Virus record (IMG/VR): IMGVR_UViG_3300006737_000186
Span: 1 to 25,357 of that record
Source: a virus
Strand: one strand, 5' to 3'
DNA: 25,357 bases
In this document: positions 14,750 through 23,300 of the stretch, one piece after another
Position numbering within the stretch: the first letter of the stretch is position 1
Layout: the number at the start of each line of letters is the position of its first letter
Position numbers and translations under genes: made by a program
Notes under the pieces: generated by a model
Database searches by the model: none
Seen by the model: the letters and a program-made list of their open reading frames with translations, nothing else
Told to the model about the DNA's origin: nothing

Positions 14750-16174
14750 ATGAGTACTGTTTCTTTAGCTAGTGGAATGACGTTGAGACCAACGGCAGTT
14801 CAAACAGCTACAAACGAAAACTATGTAAGTGCATTGACAGCAACGTCTGGTGCTTTACATAAAAGAGACGTTTCTGAAGAGTTAGTAAAAAGATATGGAG
14901 ACCAAGGTATTACTGGTCTTCTAGAGTTAATGGGTGCAAAAGCTCCTACTACTCAAACTACTTTTGAACACTACGAAGAAGCTTTCTTACACAATGATGT
15001 TATATTCCGATTTGATACATCTGTATCAGCAGCAGGTACTGCATCGGAAGCAATAACTGTTCAATCAAGTTCTTTACATGACTCTAAGTCTTCTTTACGA
15101 GTAGGAGATATTCTTTTACTAGAAGACAACACTCAGTGTTATGTTCAAGCTAAAAGCTCGCAAACTGCGGCTGTAATATATCCATTAACTTCTAGTGGTT
15201 TTGTTTCAGCTTTCAGTACAGGAGTAGATGTAAATGCAGTTATTATTGGTAATGCTTTCCCAGAAGGGTCTGCACAACCAGAAGGATTAACTCCTCGTAT
15301 CCATGAATACTCTAACAAAGTTCAGATTTTAAAAGAATCTTTTGAGGTTACTGGTTCAGAAGCTACTAACGTAATCTATGTAAAAGTAGATAACGAAGAG
15401 ATGGGTTCTGGTTACTTATGGTACCTAAAAGGTGAAGCTGATACTTTCAAGAGATTCCAAGATTATGCTGAGATTCAAATGATTCTTGGTAATACTATTA
15501 GTAACACTAACTTAACAGGCACAAGTTCTACTTTTGATGGAACATCTTATTCTAACAGCACTTTAAGACAGTCTGAAGGATTATTATCATTCATTGAAAA
15601 TAAAGGTCAGTCTATGGATTTAGGCTCTTCTGCTATTACAATGGCTGATTTTGACGCTATCGTTAAGTCTTTAGATAAATTTAGAGGTGCTAAAGAAAAT
15701 GCTCTTTACGCTGGTATTAACTTATCTTTAGATATTGATGACTTATTAGCTGCTCAAAGTGTTGTGGCTGCTGGTGGTGCTAACTATGGTACTTTCCAAA
15801 ATGATAAGGATATGGCTCTAAACTTAGGTTTCAACTCTTTCACAAGAGGTGGTTATACTTTCCACAAGAAAACTTATGACTTATTTAATCACCCTAAATT
15901 ACTAGGTGCTACAGGTCAGAAGTACAATGGTTATGGTATGGTTATTCCTATGGATACTCAAAAAGATGCTCGTAGCGGTGAAATGATTCCTTCATTAAGA
16001 ATCCGTTATAAAGCTGCTAATGGTTATTCAAGAGATATGGAACACTGGTTAACAGGTTCTGCTGTTCTACAAAACAAAACTAATACAGAAGATGTATTAA
16101 AGTCACACTATCGTTGTGAAAGAGGTTTTGAAGGATTTGCGGCTAACCGTTACATGTTAATCAAGAAATCTTAA
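14750..16174 (+). CDS. Major capsid protein
   Basis: The 474-residue product follows the scaffold gene by 32 bases. The N-terminal arm is Ser/Thr-rich, then VSEELVKRYGDQGITGLLELMGAKAP near 40-66 and an aromatic FEHYEE strand near 72 give the look of an HK97-type coat protein of the crAss-like and Cellulophaga podophage kind. Later there are E-loop-like and A-domain-like segments such as VQILKESFEVTGSEATNVIY and RIRYKAANGYSRDMEHWLTG near 410-435. Codon use is less AT-extreme than in many neighbours, with more C at third positions in words such as TTC, as expected for a highly expressed gene. The ATG sits after a long AT leader (AATTAATTAATAATTTT). Role and position agree; the fold is inferred. 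Confidence 0.88.
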   Translation: MSTVSLASGMTLRPTAVQTATNENYVSALTATSGALHKRDVSEELVKRYGDQGITGLLELMGAKAPTTQTTFEHYEEAFLHNDVIFRFDTSVSAAGTASEAITVQSSSLHDSKSSLRVGDILLLEDNTQCYVQAKSSQTAAVIYPLTSSGFVSAFSTGVDVNAVIIGNAFPEGSAQPEGLTPRIHEYSNKVQILKESFEVTGSEATNVIYVKVDNEEMGSGYLWYLKGEADTFKRFQDYAEIQMILGNTISNTNLTGTSSTFDGTSYSNSTLRQSEGLLSFIENKGQSMDLGSSAITMADFDAIVKSLDKFRGAKENALYAGINLSLDIDDLLAAQSVVAAGGANYGTFQNDKDMALNLGFNSFTRGGYTFHKKTYDLFNHPKLLGATGQKYNGYGMVIPMDTQKDARSGEMIPSLRIRYKAANGYSRDMEHWLTGSAVLQNKTNTEDVLKSHYRCERGFEGFAANRYMLIKKS

Positions 16175-16201
16175 TTATTAACCTTATAAACTTTATATAA
16201 T

Positions 16202-16561
16202 ATGAAAAATATGTTATATTTTGCAAGTGCAGCTGCTGATGCAGACGCAGCAACTGAAGAAGTAGTTTGTTTTCCTGCTGACCAATTATCTCACATGGAG
16301 ATGGCAACAGCAACACAGATGAGAATTTATTTTGAATCTAGTCAAGAAAATGACGCTGACTCAGGTATAGATGCAGCTCACGCTGTACTTACTATTGCTA
16401 CTGGTAAACACAAAGAAGCTATGTCGGATATTGTTGAAGTTATCAACAGAGCAAGTGGTGGTAACTTTGGATTTATCAATATTGCGGACAGTGAAAATTC
16501 AGTTTTCTGTAGTGAGCACATTACAGCTTGTGCTTCTATCGCAATAGTTGACGCATCGTAA
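16202..16561 (+). CDS. Small protein after MCP, putative capsid decoration/stabilising protein
   Basis: The 119-residue product starts MKNMLYFASAAADADAATEE and is Ala-, Asp- and Ser-rich. It has strands VVCFPADQLSHMEMA, MRIYFESSQEND, AHAVLTIATG and a helix HKEAMSDIVEVINRAS, ending FCSEHITACASIAIVDAS. No signal peptide is present. Position 27 bases after the MCP stop and just before a strong terminator suggests that it is made together with MCP in large amount. By inference it decorates or cements the capsid. From memory small proteins of this type commonly follow the MCP in marine phages. It is a mixed alpha/beta small domain with no named family. Confidence 0.65.
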   Translation: MKNMLYFASAAADADAATEEVVCFPADQLSHMEMATATQMRIYFESSQENDADSGIDAAHAVLTIATGKHKEAMSDIVEVINRASGGNFGFINIADSENSVFCSEHITACASIAIVDAS

Positions 16562-16570
16562 TAATTGCAA

Positions 16571-16597
16571 ACTGTCTTGAAATGATATACAGACAGT
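16571..16597. repeat. Inverted repeat upstream of the capsid terminator
   Basis: ACTGTCT at 16571-16577 and AGACAGT at 16591-16597 are perfect 7-base inverted arms around a 13-base loop. In RNA they would form a short stem just before the terminator hairpin, perhaps protecting the transcript 3' end. Confidence 0.4.
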
Positions 16598-16606
16598 ATA
16601 ATCAAC

Positions 16607-16642
16607 AAGGGAGGGGAGGTAATCCCTCCTCTCCTTTTTTTT
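16607..16642 (+). terminator. Strong intrinsic terminator of the capsid operon
   Basis: A GC-rich stem pairs 16610-16619 (GGAGGGGAGG) with 16625-16634 (CCTCCTCTCC) with one G-U pair and a 5-base loop, extended by three weaker pairs, and is followed by eight T at 16635-16642. This is unusually GC-rich for the window. Confidence 0.85.
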
Positions 16643-16665
16643 AATTTAATTTAATATTTAATAAA

Positions 16666-17562
16666 ATGGCAAGAAAAAAAGTCGAAAAATCAAATGTTGT
16701 TACTCCTGTTGCAAGTGCTCCAGTTGAAGAAACAACGCAAACAGTAGAGGCTCCTAAAGTCTCTAATCCATTACCAACCTTCGGTAAGAATGTAAGTAGA
16801 AAACCTTCTATTTACAAATTAGTAAAAAGTTATAAAGATAAAGGCGGAGTCGATAGGTATCCTATCGTTTATATGTTAAAATCTGAAGATGTAGTTTTTG
16901 ACGAACAAACTGGTACTCAAAGAGCTATTAGATATGTGAGAGGTCAAAAATCTATATTTGTAGACGAGCAAAATGATGATGTTGTAGCTAAAGCTCCTAT
17001 TACATTTAATAATGGATATCACATTGTTGAACACACTAATCCTAACTTAAAAAAGTTTTTAGATATGTGTAATGCTAATAGAGACAATCCTAATAGATTA
17101 AAAAGCTCTGTACCTTCTTTTTGTTTAGAAAATTCTGAAAAGAAAGCTAAAGAAAACTTACAGAAAAGTAGAGATATGTTAAACGCTGTAACAACTGCTT
17201 TAACTATTTCTGTTGACAAATTAGTAGGATATGCTAAAGTATTAGGAGTCAATATTAACAAATCTACAGATGAGATTCGTTATGACATGAAGATATTAGC
17301 TGAAAAAGACCCTGCTGGTTTTATAGCTGGATTAGACAGTCCTTTAACAGATATGAAAAGTCTAATATTAAAAGCAAAAGAATACAAAGTTTTTGTATTT
17401 GAAAACAACAGAATTATGTGGGATGTTGGTGGTAAAAGAACATTGGTTACAAATGTTCCTATGGGGATAAAACCTCTAGACCATTTAGCTGAATTATGTC
17501 TAACTGTCGATGGTGAACCTATCGTAGCACAGATAAAAGCTCAGCTAGCTAGATACAACTAA
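16666..17562 (+). CDS. Conserved-type phage protein of unknown function in the virion module
   Basis: The 298-residue product has a disordered, basic then Ala/Thr/Val-rich N-terminus (MARKKVEKSNVVTPVASAPV). It is followed by a globular part with strand-rich pieces YPIVYMLKSEDVVFDEQTG, AIRYVRGQKSIFVDEQND and ITFNNGYHIVEHTNPNLKKFL. Then comes a charged helix at about 160-185 and a C-terminal part with DPAGFIAGLDSP, a VFENNRIMWDVGG strand and an AQIKAQLARYN helix. The pattern x-V-x-NPNLxxFLDxxNxNRDNP is, from memory, shared by hypothetical proteins beside capsid genes of other marine phages. No enzyme motif is visible. It lies between two intrinsic terminators, and no clear TAnnTTTG box precedes it, so it may be reached by readthrough. 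A structural or DNA-associated role is possible but unproved. Confidence 0.65.
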   Translation: MARKKVEKSNVVTPVASAPVEETTQTVEAPKVSNPLPTFGKNVSRKPSIYKLVKSYKDKGGVDRYPIVYMLKSEDVVFDEQTGTQRAIRYVRGQKSIFVDEQNDDVVAKAPITFNNGYHIVEHTNPNLKKFLDMCNANRDNPNRLKSSVPSFCLENSEKKAKENLQKSRDMLNAVTTALTISVDKLVGYAKVLGVNINKSTDEIRYDMKILAEKDPAGFIAGLDSPLTDMKSLILKAKEYKVFVFENNRIMWDVGGKRTLVTNVPMGIKPLDHLAELCLTVDGEPIVAQIKAQLARYN

Positions 17563-17581
17563 AATACTATATATATTTATT

Positions 17582-17616
17582 AAGGAGAGGTGTCGTTGAT
17601 ATCTCTCTTTTTTTTT
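17582..17616 (+). terminator. Intrinsic terminator overlapping the next promoter
   Basis: GAGAGGTGTC (17585-17594) pairs with GATATCTCTC (17598-17607) around a GTT loop, with two G-U pairs, extended by AAG against TTT, and followed by nine T ending at 17616. The loop holds part of the next promoter's -33 TTG. Confidence 0.8.
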
Positions 17617-17626
17617 GCTATATTTG
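17596..17626 (+). promoter_or_regulatory. Promoter for the connector and tail genes
   Basis: TTG at 17596-17598 and TATATTTG at 17619-17626 lie 20 bases apart and match Bacteroidetes -33 and -7 elements. The box ends 21 bases before the ATG at 17648. The -33 part is embedded in the terminator hairpin. Confidence 0.65.
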
Positions 17627-17647
17627 CTATGAAATTTATTATTAAAA

Positions 17648-18292
17648 ATGACAATAGACGAGTTATATAGATTTGTTCAATTTCTAGCAAACAAAGACCA
17701 GAGAGGTTTTATAAAGCCATCTGAGTTTAACTTAGCTGCAACAAGGGCTCAGTTAGATATTATAGAAGAGAAGTTTAAGTCGGAGAATACACATAAGAAT
17801 CTAGATGATTTAGCACCTGTGGTAGAAAAAGCAACTATCACATATAACGCTGCTAATAATGGTGCTTTTGGTTTTCCTACTAGATTTTTGCATTTTATTT
17901 CTATGACTTTTGGTGGTAGCACTGTAGAGTTGTTAGGTCATGAAAAATTACAAAATAGATTAAGTAGTGAGTTAGTTGCTCCTACAGCAGCGTATCCAGT
18001 AGCTGTTATGATTGATGATGGCTTTGAAATATTTGCTAGTTCAACTGAAGCTACTTCTGGAACTTGTATTATTACATATATAAAAGAACCTTTAGCTCCT
18101 ACATGGACATCTACTGTAGTTAATGGAGTAGCTGTATACAACGCTTCAGCTTCAGACGCTCAAGAGTTAACTTTACCTACAAGCACTCATAAAGATATAC
18201 TTCATAAAATATTGGAGTATGTAGGAGTTAGTTTGAGAGAAGCTGATGTAACTTCGTTTGGCTCAAGCTTTGATGAATCTTCTAAAGAATAA
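17648..18292 (+). CDS. Connector / neck-type virion protein
   Basis: The 214-residue product starts MTIDELYRFVQFLANKDQRGFIKPSEFNLAATRAQLD (key pieces: FLANKDQRGFI, PSEFNLAATRAQ). From memory this N-terminus, of the form xxxxANKxQxGxxxPxEFNLxAxxAQxD, is shared by structural proteins located after the capsid genes of many marine podophages. The middle is strand-rich, with FGFPTRFLHFISMTF, and the C-terminus is helical, with HKDILHKILEYVGVSLRE. By inference it forms a ring below the portal (adaptor or neck). It is the first gene after the internal promoter, and the next gene starts 4 bases after its stop. It could alternatively be a minor capsid protein. Confidence 0.68.
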   Translation: MTIDELYRFVQFLANKDQRGFIKPSEFNLAATRAQLDIIEEKFKSENTHKNLDDLAPVVEKATITYNAANNGAFGFPTRFLHFISMTFGGSTVELLGHEKLQNRLSSELVAPTAAYPVAVMIDDGFEIFASSTEATSGTCIITYIKEPLAPTWTSTVVNGVAVYNASASDAQELTLPTSTHKDILHKILEYVGVSLREADVTSFGSSFDESSKE

Positions 18293-18296
18293 TTAA

Positions 18297-18920
18297 ATGG
18301 CAACAACAAGAACAAAATTAGCTGAGCAGATAGTAAGAATACTAGACGGTGGTAATGTTTCGGATGACTCTAGAATATCTAAAAGAGAGGTTATGGCCCT
18401 AATTGACCAGGAAAGAGACTCTCTTATAAGACAGTTAATAGAAGATAGATTTTACACTAAAAGCACAACAACTAACAAGGCTGAGTTAGAAATTACAGGT
18501 GACTTTATTACACTAGATACTGGACTATCTGTTTCTAGTAATAGAGTAGAACTACCTAGTCAACCAATAACTTTACCAAATGATATGGGTATAGTTAGAG
18601 TTTTTTCTAGTTCATATGAATATATTAGAATGCCTTACGGTGGAGGCAGCTTTACTGCAAACACTAATCCTTTATATCACGACACAGTAGTTAGCTCTGC
18701 TAAAAAGTTTTGGTATATTCAAGGAAATGATTTATACTTATATCAAGATGCTACCGCTACGGTAAGCGTGGCTTATATAGCTGTTTCTAGTACTTTAGCT
18801 GATACAGCTACATATCCTATACCAGCTGACATGGAGTCTATAATAGTAAAGAATCTAGTTGAAACAATTAACTTATTAAAGGCGGCAGAAGAAGACTTTA
18901 AAAACAACAACATAGGATAA
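18297..18920 (+). CDS. Connector / neck-type virion protein
   Basis: The 207-residue product begins MATTRTKLAEQIVRILDGG, then SDDSRISKREVMALIDQERDSLIRQL, a helical pair (S-R-I-S-x-R-E-V-x-x-x-I-D-Q) that from memory is a recurring feature of neck proteins in Bacteroidetes and crAss-like phages. The middle is strand-rich, with ITLDTGLSVSSNRVELP, IRMPYGGGSFTAN and FWYIQGNDLYLYQ, and the C-terminus is a helix, MESIIVKNLVETINLLKAAEED. By inference it is a ring or head-completion protein near the portal. It is tightly linked: 4 bases after the preceding stop and 1 base before the next start. No enzymatic motif is seen. Confidence 0.68.
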   Translation: MATTRTKLAEQIVRILDGGNVSDDSRISKREVMALIDQERDSLIRQLIEDRFYTKSTTTNKAELEITGDFITLDTGLSVSSNRVELPSQPITLPNDMGIVRVFSSSYEYIRMPYGGGSFTANTNPLYHDTVVSSAKKFWYIQGNDLYLYQDATATVSVAYIAVSSTLADTATYPIPADMESIIVKNLVETINLLKAAEEDFKNNNIG

Positions 18921-18921
18921 T

Positions 18922-19647
18922 ATGGCACAATTTGTAACTTTAGAAGAGGTAGTAAATGAATTACTAGTAGATGAAGGTAAAAACACTCAAGCAGAGTTTT
19001 TAAGATATTATAACATAGGACTAAGAGGTTTAAAAGAATTAAACTTTGATGTTGTAAGAATGATTAAGGCTGTTGAGCTTACTGTTGATTCAGCTACTAA
19101 TACTATTACCCTTCCGACAGATTACGTTAAATTTATTAATATAGCTGTACTAGGGTCTGATGGTGACTTACACTACCTAGGTAGAAGAGAAAAACTAAAC
19201 TTAGTTGATGGTGCTACTCCTCCAAGCCCAGAGTCTGATAGTAACTTCTTTGACAATGTAGACGAGGGTGTATATGGTAGATATGGTTTTGGTGGAGGTA
19301 ACAATGCCAATGGATATTATAGAGAAAATTTAGATGACAACACAATAGAGTTTTCTTCTGTTACAGGTCAGCTAGAAAGAATTATTTTAGAATACATATC
19401 AGATGGCTCTCAAGGTGTAACTGGAGATGACATAAAAGTACACACTTTTGCTCAAGAAGCACTAGCTTCATTTATATACTGGAAGTCAATACAAAGAAAA
19501 AGAGGTATAAATGCAAACGAAAAGATGTTTGCTAGAAAGGAATTTTACAATCAAAAAAGATTAGCTAGAGCTAGAATGAATACATTTAATAAGTACGAGG
19601 CTTTACAAACTACTAGAAAAGCGTTTAAACAAGCTCCTAAACTATAA
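18922..19647 (+). CDS. Tail adaptor / tubular-type virion protein
   Basis: The 241-residue product starts MAQFVTLEEVVNELLVDEG, then FLRYYNIGLRGLKELNFDVV, a strand-rich middle with TNTITLPTDYVKFINIAVL, a Gly/Asn-rich loop (GRYGFGGGNNANGYYREN), and a helical C-terminus with FAQEALASFIYWKSIQRKRG, FARKEFYNQKRLARARMN and ALQTTRKAFKQAPKL. This basic helix and the ending TxRKxxKxxPKL are, from memory, shared by tail adaptor-type proteins in marine podophages. By inference it forms a ring joining neck and tail. It is followed 4 bases later by the first half of the giant tail protein. Confidence 0.7.
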   Translation: MAQFVTLEEVVNELLVDEGKNTQAEFLRYYNIGLRGLKELNFDVVRMIKAVELTVDSATNTITLPTDYVKFINIAVLGSDGDLHYLGRREKLNLVDGATPPSPESDSNFFDNVDEGVYGRYGFGGGNNANGYYRENLDDNTIEFSSVTGQLERIILEYISDGSQGVTGDDIKVHTFAQEALASFIYWKSIQRKRGINANEKMFARKEFYNQKRLARARMNTFNKYEALQTTRKAFKQAPKL

Positions 19648-19651
19648 TTGA

Positions 19652-20362
19652 ATGGCAAATATAAATGAGAAGAAAAACTTTGTAGGTGGCTTAGACCAAG
19701 ATAAAGATGAGAGATTTTTAAAAGAGGGCGATTATAGAAACGCTTTAAATTTTAGAAATCAATCCTCTGAGACTAATAGTGCTGGTATGCTTCAAAATAT
19801 ACCAGGTACTACTGAAAAATCTTATACTTATCCTACTGGTAAACCAGTAATAAGTCATGGTGTAAATTCTTTCTCTAATGGATTAGTAACTTTAGACAAC
19901 AATGTTACTGTAGGACACAAAGATGTTGTAGATTCTCATAAAAAAAGTCATGGAGAAAATGTTCCTAAAAGTTTAGTTTATTTTTTACCAGGCTCTATGC
20001 CAGCCATAACAGGTTTTGGAGTTAATTTTTTTGCATCAAAAACAACTAACAAAATTGGAAGTGACATTACATTCCCAGCTCAAGCAGCATTCAGAGGATT
20101 GACCATGGACTCTATTGAAGGAATCGTAGATGTATTAGAATCATTTGAGACCTTACATAAAACAGATTTATCCTCAAAAGGCATAAATTTAATATATTCT
20201 GAAAAAGGTGTAAAAATTAGTGGAGTTGATTTACCATGTTTAGTATTTACATCTACTACAGACTCTGATATATTCAAAATTGATGTTGTAGGCACTGAAG
20301 TTGATAATGGTAATTTAAAAAAAGGATTTAATTTTTTTGTAGAAGAATTTAAAACAAAATAA
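19652..20362 (+). CDS. N-terminal part of the giant tail-associated protein, encoded separately
   Basis: The 236-residue product starts MANINEKKNFVGGLDQDKDE, then RFLKEGDYRNALNFRNQSSE and AGMLQNIPGTTEK. The pattern FxGGxxxDxDERxLxxGxYRxALNxxxxSSExxxxGxxxNxxG is, from memory, the N-terminus of a very large structural protein in marine podophages, where it is usually fused to the kind of sequence that follows here in the next gene. Residues from about 60 to 236 are different: VVDSHKKSHGENVPKSLVYF, MPAITGFGVNFFASK, FRGLTMDSIEGIVDVLESF and ending FFVEEFKTK, and no family is recognised for them. The stop is 2 bases before the next ATG (TAATAATG) and the frames differ, so translation may re-initiate. 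It may be a natural split or the result of an insertion. Confidence 0.65.
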   Translation: MANINEKKNFVGGLDQDKDERFLKEGDYRNALNFRNQSSETNSAGMLQNIPGTTEKSYTYPTGKPVISHGVNSFSNGLVTLDNNVTVGHKDVVDSHKKSHGENVPKSLVYFLPGSMPAITGFGVNFFASKTTNKIGSDITFPAQAAFRGLTMDSIEGIVDVLESFETLHKTDLSSKGINLIYSEKGVKISGVDLPCLVFTSTTDSDIFKIDVVGTEVDNGNLKKGFNFFVEEFKTK

Positions 20363-20364
20363 TA

Positions 20365-23300
20365 ATGTCAGGTAACGCAAAAATATTTGAAACTAATCCA
20401 AGAGATTACATTTGTATAGGCTCATATGAAGACACTCATAGTGATAAAATGTATTATTTTGTGTATGGAACCGCAGATGACCATCACATACTAGAATACG
20501 ATTTACAGAGTGATACCATATCTATTGTTTTTAAAGACTGTGGTAGTGCAGAAAGAAATGTTTTTAGATGGCAGTCAAGATTTTTAATAACTGAAATCAA
20601 TAAAGTTGGAGATGTATTATATTTTACTTCAGATAGATACGGTGAGCCTCAAGAGATAAATGTAGAAAAGTCTAAAAGGTCTATGGCTCAATTAGAAAGT
20701 GGAGGATTCTCTGCTGTTAGCTCACAAATTTTAAATGAAAATCCAGACAAGTATTATCCGTATTTTCTGTATATTAATGGGGGTTTTCCTTCTCCTGCTA
20801 ACAATTATCCTGGATTAACAACTAGAGAGTTAAAAAGACAATATGTTTCTGTTAAGAAAAAACCTCCTTACAGAAAGCCTAAATTTGTATTTGACACAAA
20901 CTCTAATATTAGTAAAAATAATCTGTATGGCAAATCTTTTCAGTTTAGATATAGATATCACATGTTTGATAAGCAAGTTACAGAATGGAGCCCCATAAGT
21001 GATGCTAGTCATTCAAGTGTAATGTTTTATAACATTCCTGATTTAGGAGATGGAAATCAAAATCAAGACAATGTTATAAAAATATCTTTAGTTCATGGAA
21101 ATCATCAAGTACAGTTTATAGAAATATGTGCTAGAACTTGTAAAGACTTTGACGTAGATAAACAGGGTAATAGGGGTAACTTTTACATAATAGGTAAAGT
21201 AAAAAATGATTATCAAAAATATTTATCAGCTGAAGAAACAGATTTTGAGTTTTCTAATGATAAAATATATCCTTTTGCTGATAAAAATGAAATAGCTAAA
21301 CTATACGATAACGTACCAAAAAAAGCTAGAACACAAACACTACTAGGTGATAATAGAATAGCATACGGAAATTATTTAGAGGGTTTTGATGTAGAATCCA
21401 TAGATGTTACATTGACTCCTAAATATGGTGATGGTAGCCTAGCTAGTGGGACATCTTCATTAATATTTCCTGCTTGGACAGTTGCTCCAGAAGGAAGAAC
21501 CTTTACTGAGGTTAGTTCTTTTGAGTTTGACCAAGGAATATATAATGGTGTTTCTTTAGCTGGTGGAGATGTTGGCGCTAATTCTGAGGCTAAAAAAATA
21601 GCAGCATATTCTGGGGCTGACTTTCCTGGTAACGAACATACAATATCATTAAAAAATTCCTCTATGAATAATTTAGCAGGATTAAGTGTAGGTTCGTCTT
21701 TTACATGGAGATTATCCAGCCTTCCTAGAATGGACCCATCTGATAAGGTTCTTGATAATATAGTTATAGGTCCTTATAATTCCGTTAACAAGTCTTCAAC
21801 TGCTTTAGGTCCAAAAGTAAGTACTGGTGCCTTGCGAAATTATAACGCTAGTTCTCATGGAAAGGATATAGAGACTATACATATAAATAGATTAACAACT
21901 GGTACTGGAGATGGTGCTTTTACTGCTTCAGGAAGTCCCTCTTTTTGTGGACATTCTGCTGGAGGTTCTAACAGTTATCCTATAATAGCCTTTGCTTTTG
22001 ATTATAGCTCCATAACACCAGCACCTAATTTATTGGTTGATATTAATATACAAGCTGAATTTCATGCTAGAAGAAGTAATCCTGGTGGAGCTAAAGATAG
22101 AGCTGAAGACACAGCTAAGCAAACAATAAGTATACAGCAGACAATAAACACTGCTTCTTCTGGTCAACAATTTTCAACTAACTCTTCTGGTTTAAATGAA
22201 CAAATGAAGCTTGTAGCTGAACAAATGGGAAATCTATTTCAAAACTATAGCTCAGTAAGTGATAAGCCAGAAGGCTCTCATGGATGGCTTAAAGGTCCTT
22301 ATGTAGATTATGATAAAAAAATAATAGTTTTTCCTTTAATAGCTAAAAATAAAAATAAATTTTCTGGTGATGTTCCTCAAGGTAACAATGGTAGACATCA
22401 CAGGCTTGTGTGCTCTCAAAAACAGTCTGGTGGAGTAGACCCTGGATTAGCTGGTATATCATTAAACTTTAACTTTCCTAATACTGATTCAGACCCTAAT
22501 TACTCAGGAGCTAACAAAAGTAATATATGCGTATTTAATGCAGTTGGAGTTGGTTCAGGTAATTCTGATGAGGCTGGTAGTTTTAAATCTGGAGCATATC
22601 ATGACTTTGGAATAGTTTATTACGATGAGTATGGTAGAAATTCTACTGTAGCTATAGACAATGAAAATGGTAGCTCTAAGTGTTATGTTAAATTTTATTC
22701 TGAAAGAAAAAGTGGTGTTGACTCTCCCATAGCTGGTGGGCAAAATAATCTTTTTGGTAGAACAAGAATAGACTGGGAGATATCTCATCAACCTCCTGTA
22801 TGGGCTAAATATTATAGCTGGGTATATTCTAAAAATACATCAGTAGATGAGTTTATACAATTTATTTGTCCAGAAGCTAAAGTTCTTGACGAACCAGATG
22901 ATGGTGAAGCAAGAGTATTTTTATCACTAGCATCATTAAAAGGTAATGGATACTCATATAGAGAACAGTCAAATCCTCTTATAGATTATAGTTATGTTGA
23001 AGGTGATAGAATTAGATTTATAACATCTCCTTATAATTATGGAGCTAGTATATATGCACCATTATATATAGATTTAAAAATTACTGATTTTAAATTTGTC
23101 AACGATGATGAAGATTTCTTTCAACAAGCATCTATAGAAGGCACTGAAGCTCAATTAAATTCACAGTTTAGAGAAAAAAGTGCAGAATTAGGGTTAGGAC
23201 AGGGATATTACATAACTGTAGAAAATCCTCAATTTACAGATTCGGCAAGTTTTGAGTTTGTTAGAGATAACGACTCAACTTTAAACTTTTATGCTGGAGG

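Noticed and set aside
16582-16644. A 20-residue frame starting MIYRQYNQQ
   Set aside because: It runs through the whole terminator hairpin, and its Gly/Pro/Ser codons come from the GC-rich stem; it has no independent support.
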